NCBI GenBank assembly: GCA_041483455.1
Contig: JBGPFS010000022.1
Coordinates: 1 to 20,366 of the forward strand
DNA length: 20,366 nt
From: JBGPFS01 sp041483455
Lineage (GTDB): Bacteria > Chloroflexota > Limnocylindria > Limnocylindrales > CSP1-4
Direction: 5' to 3'
Below the pieces are notes generated by a model. It worked only from the letters and a program-made list of their open reading frames with translations, searched no databases and was not told the origin of the DNA. Numbering within the stretch: position 1 is the stretch's first letter; each line of letters starts with the position of its first letter. Of this stretch, positions 1 through 5,673 are shown one piece after another. The translations under genes were made by a program, and so were the position numbers.

Positions 1-1
1 C

Positions 2-109
2 GGCGACACCACGGGTCAGGGCCTCAACAACGTCTGGTACGTCGCGAGCCCGACCGGCTCCGCTCCTGGCGGCTCGGCTTCGCCCAGTCCCGCCAAGGTC
101 ACCTACTGA
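2..109 (+). CDS. C-terminal end of a COG4315/PF03640-like secreted lipoprotein repeat protein (5'-partial)
   Basis: The window opens inside a reading frame of 35 codons ending at TGA 107-109. It begins GDTTGQGLNNVWYVASPTG and finishes with a Ser/Pro/Ala-rich tail. The GDTxGQGLxxVWYVxxPxG pattern is what I know from the last repeat of the secreted-repeat family PF03640 (COG4315, predicted lipoproteins with Yx(F/W/Y)xxD motifs), whose function is unknown. Most of the protein, including any signal peptide, lies outside the window. The last codons overlap the stop codon of the convergent lipoprotein gene on the other strand. The family call rests on one short motif, so an unrelated secreted protein is possible. 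Confidence 0.72.
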   Translation, partial: GDTTGQGLNNVWYVASPTGSAPGGSASPSPAKVTY

Positions 110-1473
110 CCCGCCCCGACCGGGCTGAACCAGATGGCGCCGGCCTGGTGGCAGCGCCCCGCGACCACATCGGCCTTGTCGCACGTCGCGCCAGGGTCGG
201 GGATCATCCCGCCGCCGAAGGCGATCAGCCCGGTCGAGGTCGCCATCATCCCCATGACCTGGCGGCCGACGAAGGCCGTCCTCCAGCCCAGGTCGGTCCA
301 GGCGAGGCCATCCGCGGAGGCCCACAACCGGGTCCGAACGGTGCCGTCCGGGGCCGGGTCGGTCGACCGGATGACCAGGCTCCGCCCGCCGCCGCCGATC
401 CTGGCGTCCGCGGCGGCGGCGAGCCTGGACGCGTCGACCCGCTGCCAGGTCCGCCCGTCGGTCGAGGTCCAGACCACGGTCGTGAACGGGCCGGACATCC
501 CCAGCGCCTCGGTCCCGACCGCCACGAATCCCGGCCCACCGGCGACGATCCCACTGATCGTGGCGGAGCGGAACGGCTTCACGTCCGTGACCTTCGTCCA
601 GGTCAGCCCGTCCGCTGAGAACCACGGAGCGCCGACATACAGCTCCGGGTCGGGCGGCGGGCAGGTGTCGCATCTCGCGTCGACGGCGGAGACGCCGCCG
701 TAGGCCACGAATCCGCTCGACCCGGCGACGATCCCGTCGAACGAGCCGAAGGCGCCCTCCGGCCCGACGATCCGGGCCACCTGCCAGCCGCCGTCGGCGA
801 GGGCCACCCAGGCCGCCGGTTTCCGCGATCCGCCTGACCCGCACGGACCGAACGAACCGGTGGCGACCACGGTCCCCGGTCGTGCCGCGACCGCGCTGGC
901 GCACGCCCCGGTCCGGGGCGTCGCGGGTCCGAGCTCGACGGCCGACCAGCGCTCCCCGTCGCCGGACGTCCAGGCGAGGTTGTCCCCGACCGCCACGAAC
1001 CCGCGGTCGCTCCAGCTGACCGCGGAGAGCGTGAGTGGTGTCTCCGGCCGGGTCAGGTCCACGAACGACATGCCGCTCCGCGCCCAGGCGACCCCGTCGC
1101 TCGACCGCCAGGCGCTCGTGCGCTGCTCGGGGACGCCGTTCACCTCCATCTCGGCCCAGCCGATCGCGACGATACCGGCTGGACCCGCCGCGACGCCCAG
1201 GATCATCGCGCCGTCGAAGGACGGCTGGCCAGCCACGGTGACCCAGGTGAGCCCGGCTCCGGGCCCGAGGGTCGGGGCGGGGGTCGGGGCGACGGTGGGG
1301 GCCGGTGTCGCCGAGGCGCCCGGGGTGGGGCCGGACGAGGTGGGCGCACCGGTCGGGGGCGGGACGCGGCCGGAACAGGCAGCCAGGCCCAGCACCGCCA
1401 GCACCGCCAGGGCCGCGACGCGTGCTCGCGCCCTGGGCGCCCCTTCGAAGGGACGAACCGACCATCCGGCCAT
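103..1473 (-). CDS. Predicted surface lipoprotein with five Asp-box (BNR/sialidase-like) repeats
   Basis: A 456-residue exported protein. The start at 1473 (ATG) is chosen because it gives a basic N-terminus, a hydrophobic stretch at about residues 19-31 and a lipobox LAAC with Cys33; longer starts give only low-complexity sequence. Residues 38-75 form a Pro/Thr/Ala linker, then a beta-rich domain follows. Five Asp-box-like motifs are visible: SSDGVAW (124-130), TSGDGERW (169-176), FSADGLTW (285-292), TSTDGRTW (336-343) and ASADGLAW (385-392), alternating with GFVAVG-type strands. This is the layout of a BNR/sialidase-type beta-propeller. I do not see the sialidase arginine triad or FRIP motif, so a glycosidase activity should not be assumed; it may be a surface-binding propeller. 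The stop is TAG at 103-105, a few bases inside the convergent gene. Divergent from the membrane-protein gene at 1635. Confidence 0.85.
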   Translation of the reverse strand: MAGWSVRPFEGAPRARARVAALAVLAVLGLAACSGRVPPPTGAPTSSGPTPGASATPAPTVAPTPAPTLGPGAGLTWVTVAGQPSFDGAMILGVAAGPAGIVAIGWAEMEVNGVPEQRTSAWRSSDGVAWARSGMSFVDLTRPETPLTLSAVSWSDRGFVAVGDNLAWTSGDGERWSAVELGPATPRTGACASAVAARPGTVVATGSFGPCGSGGSRKPAAWVALADGGWQVARIVGPEGAFGSFDGIVAGSSGFVAYGGVSAVDARCDTCPPPDPELYVGAPWFSADGLTWTKVTDVKPFRSATISGIVAGGPGFVAVGTEALGMSGPFTTVVWTSTDGRTWQRVDASRLAAAADARIGGGGRSLVIRSTDPAPDGTVRTRLWASADGLAWTDLGWRTAFVGRQVMGMMATSTGLIAFGGGMIPDPGATCDKADVVAGRCHQAGAIWFSPVGAGQ

Positions 1474-1622
1474 GGCCCGAGTGTCGGTCCGCTGGGTCTG
1501 ACGGACCAGAGCCGGTTGGCCTCGAACCCGCAGCGGCAGCCCGGGCCGGCGCAGTTCGGGATGAATGTCCCTTGGCAGGGTCCACGCGGCGCCCGCACGA
1601 TCAGGCGGTTCGTGAGCACCTC

Positions 1623-1627
1623 GGAGG
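1623..1627 (+). promoter_or_regulatory. Ribosome binding site GGAGG that fixes the start at 1635
   Basis: GGAGG lies 7 bases before the ATG at 1635. This supports that start over upstream in-frame codons, which would add a Pro/Arg-rich, non-hydrophobic N-terminus. Confidence 0.7.
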
Positions 1628-1634
1628 ATCCACC

Positions 1635-2201
1635 ATGACCGGGTCGTTCGCCCCGCCGCCGCCGGCTCCTGCGATCCCGCCGGCCGGCGATCCACCTCGC
1701 CGTCCGCATCGAGGAACCACCACCGACATCGCGGTCGGGTTCGTCCTCATCGCGGTCGGCATCATGTTCTTCGCGGCCCAGGCGATCCCCGACGCGGAGC
1801 GCCTCATCCTCCTGGCCATCGGGCTGGTGCTCCTCGCGCTGTTCGTCGCCTTCCGCGAATACGGCCTGCTCATCCCGGCCGGGATCGTGACCGGACTCGG
1901 TCTTGGGCTCTTCCTGTCCGAGACGTATGGCGGCGATGAGCAAGGTGGGGTCATCGTCTTCTTCCTCGGCCTCGGCTTCATCGCCATCTGGGTCGGCAGC
2001 CTGCTCCTCCGGATGGCGGAGCATCACTGGTGGCCGCTGATCCCGGGTGGGATCCTCGCCACGGTGGGCGCAGGCTTGCTGGCGAGCGAGCGCGATGTCC
2101 CGCTCGGCGGCGCCATCGCGACCGCCTGGCCGATCGGCCTCGTGGTCGCCGGGATCCTCCTGGTCGCCCAGGTCGGATCGGGTCGCCGCCGGACCCCCTG
2201 A
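1635..2201 (+). CDS. Small integral membrane protein, six hydrophobic segments (LiaF/DUF5668-like)
   Basis: A 188-residue protein with a proline-rich cytoplasmic N-terminus (residues 1-28, PPPPAPAIPPAG) and then six hydrophobic segments: about 31-50, 55-73, 76-94, 103-125, 132-148 and 155-174. The segments carry G-rich signatures such as WWPLIPGGILATVGAG and WPIGLVVAGILLV, resembling the repeated W(P)LIxGxxLIxxG membrane segments of LiaI/LiaF-TM and DUF5668 proteins. Those families are small envelope-associated membrane proteins; their biochemical role is mostly unknown, and LiaF members modulate cell-envelope stress signalling. No extracytoplasmic DUF2154 domain is attached. It is transcribed alone, divergent from the lipoprotein at 103-1473, and converges on the phosphate genes. 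The family assignment is by pattern only. Confidence 0.8.
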   Translation: MTGSFAPPPPAPAIPPAGDPPRRPHRGTTTDIAVGFVLIAVGIMFFAAQAIPDAERLILLAIGLVLLALFVAFREYGLLIPAGIVTGLGLGLFLSETYGGDEQGGVIVFFLGLGFIAIWVGSLLLRMAEHHWWPLIPGGILATVGAGLLASERDVPLGGAIATAWPIGLVVAGILLVAQVGSGRRRTP

Positions 2202-2250
2202 CGCCCGACTTCTCTTCGCCGGGCACTGGGCCGACGAACCTCGGGCTCGG

Positions 2251-2280
2251 CGCCTCGGTCAGGTCTCCTTGACCGAGGCG
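2251..2280. terminator. Perfect 11-bp hairpin shared by two convergent genes
   Basis: CGCCTCGGTCA (2251-2261) and TGACCGAGGCG (2270-2280) are exact reverse complements around an 8-nt loop. The stem sits 50 bases after the membrane-protein stop and includes the stop and last codons of the DUF47 gene on the other strand, so it could end transcription from both sides. There is no U-tract on either strand, so it would be an L-shaped rather than a classical intrinsic terminator. Confidence 0.6.
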
Positions 2281-2888
2281 TACCAGATCCGGTCGGCCAC
2301 CTCGACGAGGCCTTCGCCCAGGCGCGAGAAGCGCCGGTAGAGCTCCCGCCGACCCATGACCTCGCGGAGGTCCGCGACGGCGAGGAGGTCGGACATCGCC
2401 CCCCGGTACACTCGCTCGAGCTGGCGCTGGGCCTTGACCGCCTCGTCGGCGGCATCGGTCGCCTCCGCCCCGCCGCTCCGGCCCCCGTGCGGCTCGAGCC
2501 GGTCGAATGCCGCGGCGAGACGTCCGACGCCCTCCGCCAGCAGCGTCGCCATCTGGCGCACGGGGCCGTCGGGGCCCATCGCCATCACCTCGGATTCGCG
2601 GACGGCGTCCTTCGCCCCGTTCAGGATCGCGTCGAGCCGCTCGGAGAGGACGTACAGGTCCTCGGCGCCGATCGGGGTGATGAACGATTCCCGGAGACCC
2701 TTGCGGAGGGCGCGCTTCCGGTCGTCCGCCCGGTGCTCCGCGTCGCGCAGCCGGTCCGCGGCGGCCGCGTCGCCCCCAGCCCAGGCGACGAGCGCCTCGA
2801 GCCCCTCGATCGTCACCTGCGCCTGGGCGCGCAGCAGGCCGAGGACATCGACGTTCTCGGGCAGGAACCAGCTCAGCTTCGAGGGCAT
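2259..2888 (-). CDS. DUF47 family (PhoU-like) phosphate transport accessory protein
   Basis: A 209-residue, almost wholly alpha-helical protein with no signal peptide, starting at ATG 2888 preceded by GGAG. Early helices contain EHRADDRKRALRKGL and FITPIGAEDLYVLSERLD; the segment E(H)xAD...L...F(I/V)TP(I/L)..EDI..L...(L/M)D is the hallmark of the DUF47/PhoU_div (Pit accessory) family. The usual length is 205-215 residues, so it is full length. Residues 126-136 (about PHGGRSGGAEA) form a Gly/Ala-rich insertion between helices. It lies 12 bp after the PiT permease gene on the same strand, the standard pit-DUF47 arrangement, and probably regulates or supports low-affinity phosphate uptake at the inner face of the membrane. 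Its last codons form part of the convergent hairpin at 2251-2280. Confidence 0.93.
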   Translation of the reverse strand: MPSKLSWFLPENVDVLGLLRAQAQVTIEGLEALVAWAGGDAAAADRLRDAEHRADDRKRALRKGLRESFITPIGAEDLYVLSERLDAILNGAKDAVRESEVMAMGPDGPVRQMATLLAEGVGRLAAAFDRLEPHGGRSGGAEATDAADEAVKAQRQLERVYRGAMSDLLAVADLREVMGRRELYRRFSRLGEGLVEVADRIWYASVKET

Positions 2889-2900
2889 CGGGTCAGCTCC

Positions 2901-3923
2901 TCATCCGGCGATCGACTTCCAGACCGGCAGGCTGGCGGCGCCGAGGAGCGCCGAACCGGGGATCGTGATCAGCCAGGCGACGCCGATATCCCCGACGATG
3001 TCCCAGCCGACGTGGCGCCAGCGCCGGCGACCGACCCCGATCCCGACGATCGACGACGAGACGATCTGCGATGTGCTCACGGGCGCGCCGAGGAGGGTAG
3101 CGCCGACGATCACCGCCGCCGAGCTCGTCTGGCTCACCAGCCCGTCGAGCGAGTGGAGCGGGAAGATCCGTCGGCCGAGCGTTCGGACGATCCGCCAGCC
3201 CCCGAGGGCGGTCCCGAGGGTCAGGACGAGGGCGACCGCGAAGGTCGCCCACAGGGGCGCCCCGAGCGTCGACGTCCGACCCGTCGCCAGGAGGAGGGCC
3301 GAGATGATCCCGACCGCCTTCTGGGCATCGTTGGAGCCGTGGCTGAACGCCAGCCAGGCCGAGGTAACCCACTGCACGGGCCGGATGACGCCACCCACCC
3401 GGCAGGTCGCCCGGCGGAAGACGCGCAGGCCGAGCCGCTCGAGGAGCAGCGCCAGCCCGAAGCCGAGGATCGTCGCGACGAGCATCGCGATGAGAGCGCC
3501 GAACACGCCGGCCGGGTGGCCGCGCTCGTCGAGCGGGCCCCAGGTGACCGCCGCCGTACCGGCCTCGAGGAGCGCCGCGCCCATCAGGCCCCCGATGAGC
3601 GCGTGGCTCGAGCTCGACGGGAGGCCGCGCCACCAGGTGAACAGGTTCCAGACGACCGCGCCGCTGATCCCCGCCCCGATCACCGCGACCGCCCGGTCCG
3701 CCGGTACGTCGACGAGCTTGCCGATGACGTCCGCCACCGCGCCGCCGATGAACAGCGGCCCGAGCAGGTTGAAGGCCGCGGCCATGAGCACGGCCGGCAG
3801 CGGCCGGGCGATCCGCGTCGCGACGAGCGTGGCGATGGCCGAGGCGGCGTCGTGGAAGCCGTTCGTCAGCGCGAACACGACCGTCATCCCGACCGCCAAG
3901 ACGAAGGCGACGTCCTGCCCCAT
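2901..3923 (-). CDS. Low-affinity inorganic phosphate transporter, PiT family
   Basis: A 340-residue polytopic membrane protein, full length for bacterial PiT permeases. The two inverted PiT signatures are present: NGFHDAASAIATLVATR (residues 21-37) and HGSNDAQKAVGII (195-207), each carrying the conserved Asp thought to bind phosphate and cation. LPSSSSHALIGG (101-112) and the equivalent PVSTSQIVSSSIVGIG late in the protein are the other duplicated family motif. It should import metal-phosphate or phosphate with H+ or Na+. The start at ATG 3923 is supported by a TATCGT box exactly 6 nt upstream and by the N-terminal helix beginning at once. It is the first gene of a two-gene unit with the DUF47 protein. 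The first motif has His where many family members have Asn (GAND), a variant known in PitA-like proteins. Confidence 0.95.
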   Translation of the reverse strand: MGQDVAFVLAVGMTVVFALTNGFHDAASAIATLVATRIARPLPAVLMAAAFNLLGPLFIGGAVADVIGKLVDVPADRAVAVIGAGISGAVVWNLFTWWRGLPSSSSHALIGGLMGAALLEAGTAAVTWGPLDERGHPAGVFGALIAMLVATILGFGLALLLERLGLRVFRRATCRVGGVIRPVQWVTSAWLAFSHGSNDAQKAVGIISALLLATGRTSTLGAPLWATFAVALVLTLGTALGGWRIVRTLGRRIFPLHSLDGLVSQTSSAAVIVGATLLGAPVSTSQIVSSSIVGIGVGRRRWRHVGWDIVGDIGVAWLITIPGSALLGAASLPVWKSIAG

Positions 3924-3929
3924 CGCGCC

Positions 3930-3935
3930 ACGATA
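3930..3935 (-). promoter_or_regulatory. Possible -10 box TATCGT of a leaderless pit transcript
   Basis: On the minus strand TATCGT is followed by exactly six bases and the ATG of the PiT gene. A TANNNT box 6-7 nt before the start codon is the known arrangement for leaderless mRNAs in several GC-rich phyla. No Shine-Dalgarno sequence is present here. Inference only. Confidence 0.4.
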
Positions 3936-3945
3936 CGCCGCGCCG

Positions 3946-3999
3946 GAGGCCGAAGGGGCCCCGAGGCCGAAGGGCCCCCGGGGTACGGAGCCCCCGGGG
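3946..3999. repeat. GC-rich direct and palindromic repeats between pit and the peptidase remnant
   Basis: GAGGCCGAAGGG occurs at 3946 and again at 3963 (17-bp period). It is followed by two copies of GCCCCCGGGG at 3974-3983 and 3990-3999, each containing the palindrome CCCCGGGG. The two palindromes can pair with each other or fold alone, so the block could end transcription coming from the serpin side. Confidence 0.6.
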
Positions 4000-4008
4000 C
4001 GGTTGGGG

Positions 4009-4254
4009 CTACCGGAGGACGCAGCCTCCCGTGGCGTTGCTCCAGATCGGCTGCACGGCGTAGGAGTTCGTCCCGAGTGTCACGTTCGCCGAGGCCGCGT
4101 TCCAGGCGCACTTGTCGCCATTCTCGGCCCCGCCACTGTCCTGCCAGCCGACCGAGCCGCTCGTCGGCCACGGGTCGGTCTGCGCCTCGGCGTACTCGTG
4201 GCCGCCGACGATCGAGAAGCCGTCGAGGTAGCCGTTCCCGAAGGCGTCGTTCGC
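4009..4254 (-). pseudogene. Orphan C-terminal fragment of a secreted HExxE-type putative metallopeptidase
   Basis: An open stretch of 81 codons ending at TAG 4009-4011, with no start codon of its own. It reads ANDAFGNGYLDGFSIVGG, then HEYAEAQTDPWP (fragment residues 19-30), GWQDSGGAENGDKCAW (36-51), and ends ...YAVQPIWSNATGGCVL. An HE(Y/L)AE..TD motif followed by GW.D..G.E.GDKCAW and a final VQ..WSN...GGC is the C-terminal third of a family of secreted bacterial proteins I recognise as putative zinc metallopeptidase-like (EXORDIUM/phosphate-induced-protein-like) hypothetical proteins. Those are normally several hundred residues long with a signal peptide. Here everything before the zinc motif is missing: the codon directly upstream is the TAG stop of the serpin, in the same frame. 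I infer a remnant left by a deletion or by arrival of the serpin; readthrough of the TAG is the alternative. Confidence 0.75.
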
Positions 4255-5526
4255 CTACCGACCGGCCGACGGGTCGGCGACCCGACCCAGGAACAGGACC
4301 GCGCCGGTCGGCAGGTCGCGGATCGCGAACAGGAACGGGCGGTCGACCCGCAGCGTCACCGGCGGCTCGGACGGCGCGGCCGTCGCGCGCATGACCACCG
4401 CCGTGGCCGCCGCGGCCTCGGTGCCCTTCTCGTCGACGTCGATGTTCGCCTGGTGGATGACCGCCGAGATGACCAGCCGCTCCTGGCTCGTGATCCCGGA
4501 GAAGTCGGCCCGGTCGGGGTCGAAGGCGAGCGGCATGCCCATCGCGGCCAGGACGGCGGCCAGGTCGGTCTTGCTCTCGAGCCCGAACTTCGGGAGGCTC
4601 AGGTGGACGATCCGCGGCGCCAGCGCCCCGGTGAGCTGGGCCAGGAGCTCGGGCGTGAGCGAAGCTTCGAAGGCAGCCAGGTCGTCGGGGACGATGATCG
4701 TCATGGCGAGTGAGCCGCCCACGTACGGCAGCTCCACCGCCCGCCAGCCCGTACCGGCCGCGTAGCTGAGCTCGGTCGACGCGGACATCGTCGGGACGTC
4801 CACGGTCGTGCCGTCCGTCCGGCTGAACGAGCCGGGCTTGGTGGCCGATGCCGGGAACGGCGTCAGCCAGGGCGCCTTGAGGTAGATCGCGTTGACGAGC
4901 GTGAGCCGCGTGGCATCGGTGAGGACGCCCGGGACCAGCAGCTCCGGGATCCGCCGCTCGGTCTGGTCGGAGACCCAGCCGTTGATGAGCTTGCGGGCTC
5001 CCTCCGTGTCGGTCTTGTAGTCGACCAGCCGGAGCCCGGCCCCGAACCGGGCGGCCAGGGCGTCGAGGTAGGCCGGCACGAGCGTCATCCCGCGCTGGGC
5101 GAACGGCGCGTTCGCGATCCGGAGGGCGACCGGCAACTGCGCTCCGGTCGCGTCCGGGAACGTCCCGCTGCGTGACGTGAGGGCCGTATCGAGCGCATTG
5201 AGCCAGCCCGCGTGCTCGTCGGACCCGACGGCCCGCAGGACGGCATCCATCTGGGCGGCCGTCTCACCCTGGGCGCCGGCGCGGGCCATCGCCAGGGCGA
5301 GGGCCACGCTGGCGGGCGAGACGACGACGTTCCCGCCGCCGCTGCCGGCCCGGGCGAGGAGCTCGAGACCGAAGGCGTTGACCGCGGCCGCGGCTGAGGT
5401 CGCAAGTGCCGGGTCGGCCGAGGCACGAGGCGTGTCCGCTCTGGCGAGGGCGATCCCCCCGGACGACCCTCCGCAACCGGTGAGGGCAAGGGCCAGGGCG
5501 AGCAGGGCGGCGAGATGGCGCTTCAT
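4255..5526 (-). CDS. Lipoprotein serpin (serine protease inhibitor) with an inhibitory-type hinge
   Basis: A 423-residue serpin starting at ATG 5526, chosen because it gives a lipoprotein signal peptide (MKRHLAALLALALALTGC, lipobox LTGC, Cys18). The fold signatures are clear: NAFGLELLARAG (helix A), VVVSPASVALALAMARAGAQGETAAQM (helix B-C), LTLVNAIYLKAPW (strand 3A), the breach/shutter region and a PFLFAIRDLPTGAVLFLGRVADP C-terminal signature. The reactive-centre loop begins at residue 366 with EKGTEAAAATAVVMRATAAP. The small residues at P12-P9 and Thr at P14 mark an inhibitory serpin. By alignment with alpha-1-antitrypsin spacing, P1 is Thr382 and P1' Ala383, which suggests an elastase- or subtilisin-like target rather than a trypsin-like one. 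It is probably anchored on the outside of the cell membrane. It ends with TAG and is followed in frame by a peptidase fragment. Confidence 0.95.
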   Translation of the reverse strand: MKRHLAALLALALALTGCGGSSGGIALARADTPRASADPALATSAAAAVNAFGLELLARAGSGGGNVVVSPASVALALAMARAGAQGETAAQMDAVLRAVGSDEHAGWLNALDTALTSRSGTFPDATGAQLPVALRIANAPFAQRGMTLVPAYLDALAARFGAGLRLVDYKTDTEGARKLINGWVSDQTERRIPELLVPGVLTDATRLTLVNAIYLKAPWLTPFPASATKPGSFSRTDGTTVDVPTMSASTELSYAAGTGWRAVELPYVGGSLAMTIIVPDDLAAFEASLTPELLAQLTGALAPRIVHLSLPKFGLESKTDLAAVLAAMGMPLAFDPDRADFSGITSQERLVISAVIHQANIDVDEKGTEAAAATAVVMRATAAPSEPPVTLRVDRPFLFAIRDLPTGAVLFLGRVADPSAGR

Positions 5527-5547
5527 GCCCCCCAGACGTCGGGGGGC
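5527..5547 (-). promoter_or_regulatory. Hairpin abutting the serpin start codon and containing its G-rich ribosome binding site
   Basis: GCCCCCC (5527-5533) and GGGGGGC (5541-5547) are exact reverse complements around a 7-nt loop. In the serpin mRNA the 3' arm, GGGGGGC, lies directly before AUG and holds the only Shine-Dalgarno-like sequence. A stem of seven G-C pairs touching the start codon should restrict translation initiation. Confidence 0.55.
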
Positions 5548-5554
5548 CCGCCCT

Positions 5555-5640
5555 GGTTGCCGGCGGCCCGCCCCGATCGCCGGGGCCCCCCCGGTTGCCG
5601 GCGGCCCCGCCCCGATCGTCGGGGCCCGCCCCGATCGCCG
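5555..5640. repeat. Imperfect 38-bp tandem repeat between the serpin and the ABC exporter
   Basis: GGTTGCCGGCGGCC starts at 5555 and again at 5593, a 38-bp period, and each copy is followed by CCCCGATCG (5571, 5610). A third CCCCGATCG at 5629 follows without the first half. The block is almost pure G+C and fills the divergent intergenic region. It may be a slippage-prone repeat or a set of repeated protein-binding sites. Confidence 0.7.
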
Positions 5641-5661
5641 GCTGGGCGGGTCGGTTTCACG

Positions 5662-5667
5662 TACCCT
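5662..5667 (+). promoter_or_regulatory. Possible -10 box TACCCT of a leaderless ABC exporter transcript
   Basis: TACCCT is followed by six bases and the GTG at 5674. No Shine-Dalgarno sequence precedes either GTG 5668 or GTG 5674, so the spacing argues for 5674 as the start. Inference from the TANNNT-N6-start pattern. Confidence 0.4.
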
Positions 5668-5673
5668 GTGGCG

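Noticed and set aside
1490..1560. A T-loop-like GGGTTCGAGGCC on the minus strand, suggesting a tRNA
   Set aside because: The flanking bases do not pair as a T-stem, and no anticodon or acceptor arm can be formed.
2356..4713. Long plus-strand open frames across the DUF47/PiT/serpin region (785 and 635 codons)
   Set aside because: They are Arg/Ser/Pro-rich shadows of well-supported minus-strand genes, with no hydrophobic core or family motif, as expected in very GC-rich DNA.
5540..5645. The 38-bp repeat as a CRISPR array
   Set aside because: Units are contiguous and there are no unique spacers of regular length; no cas gene is nearby.
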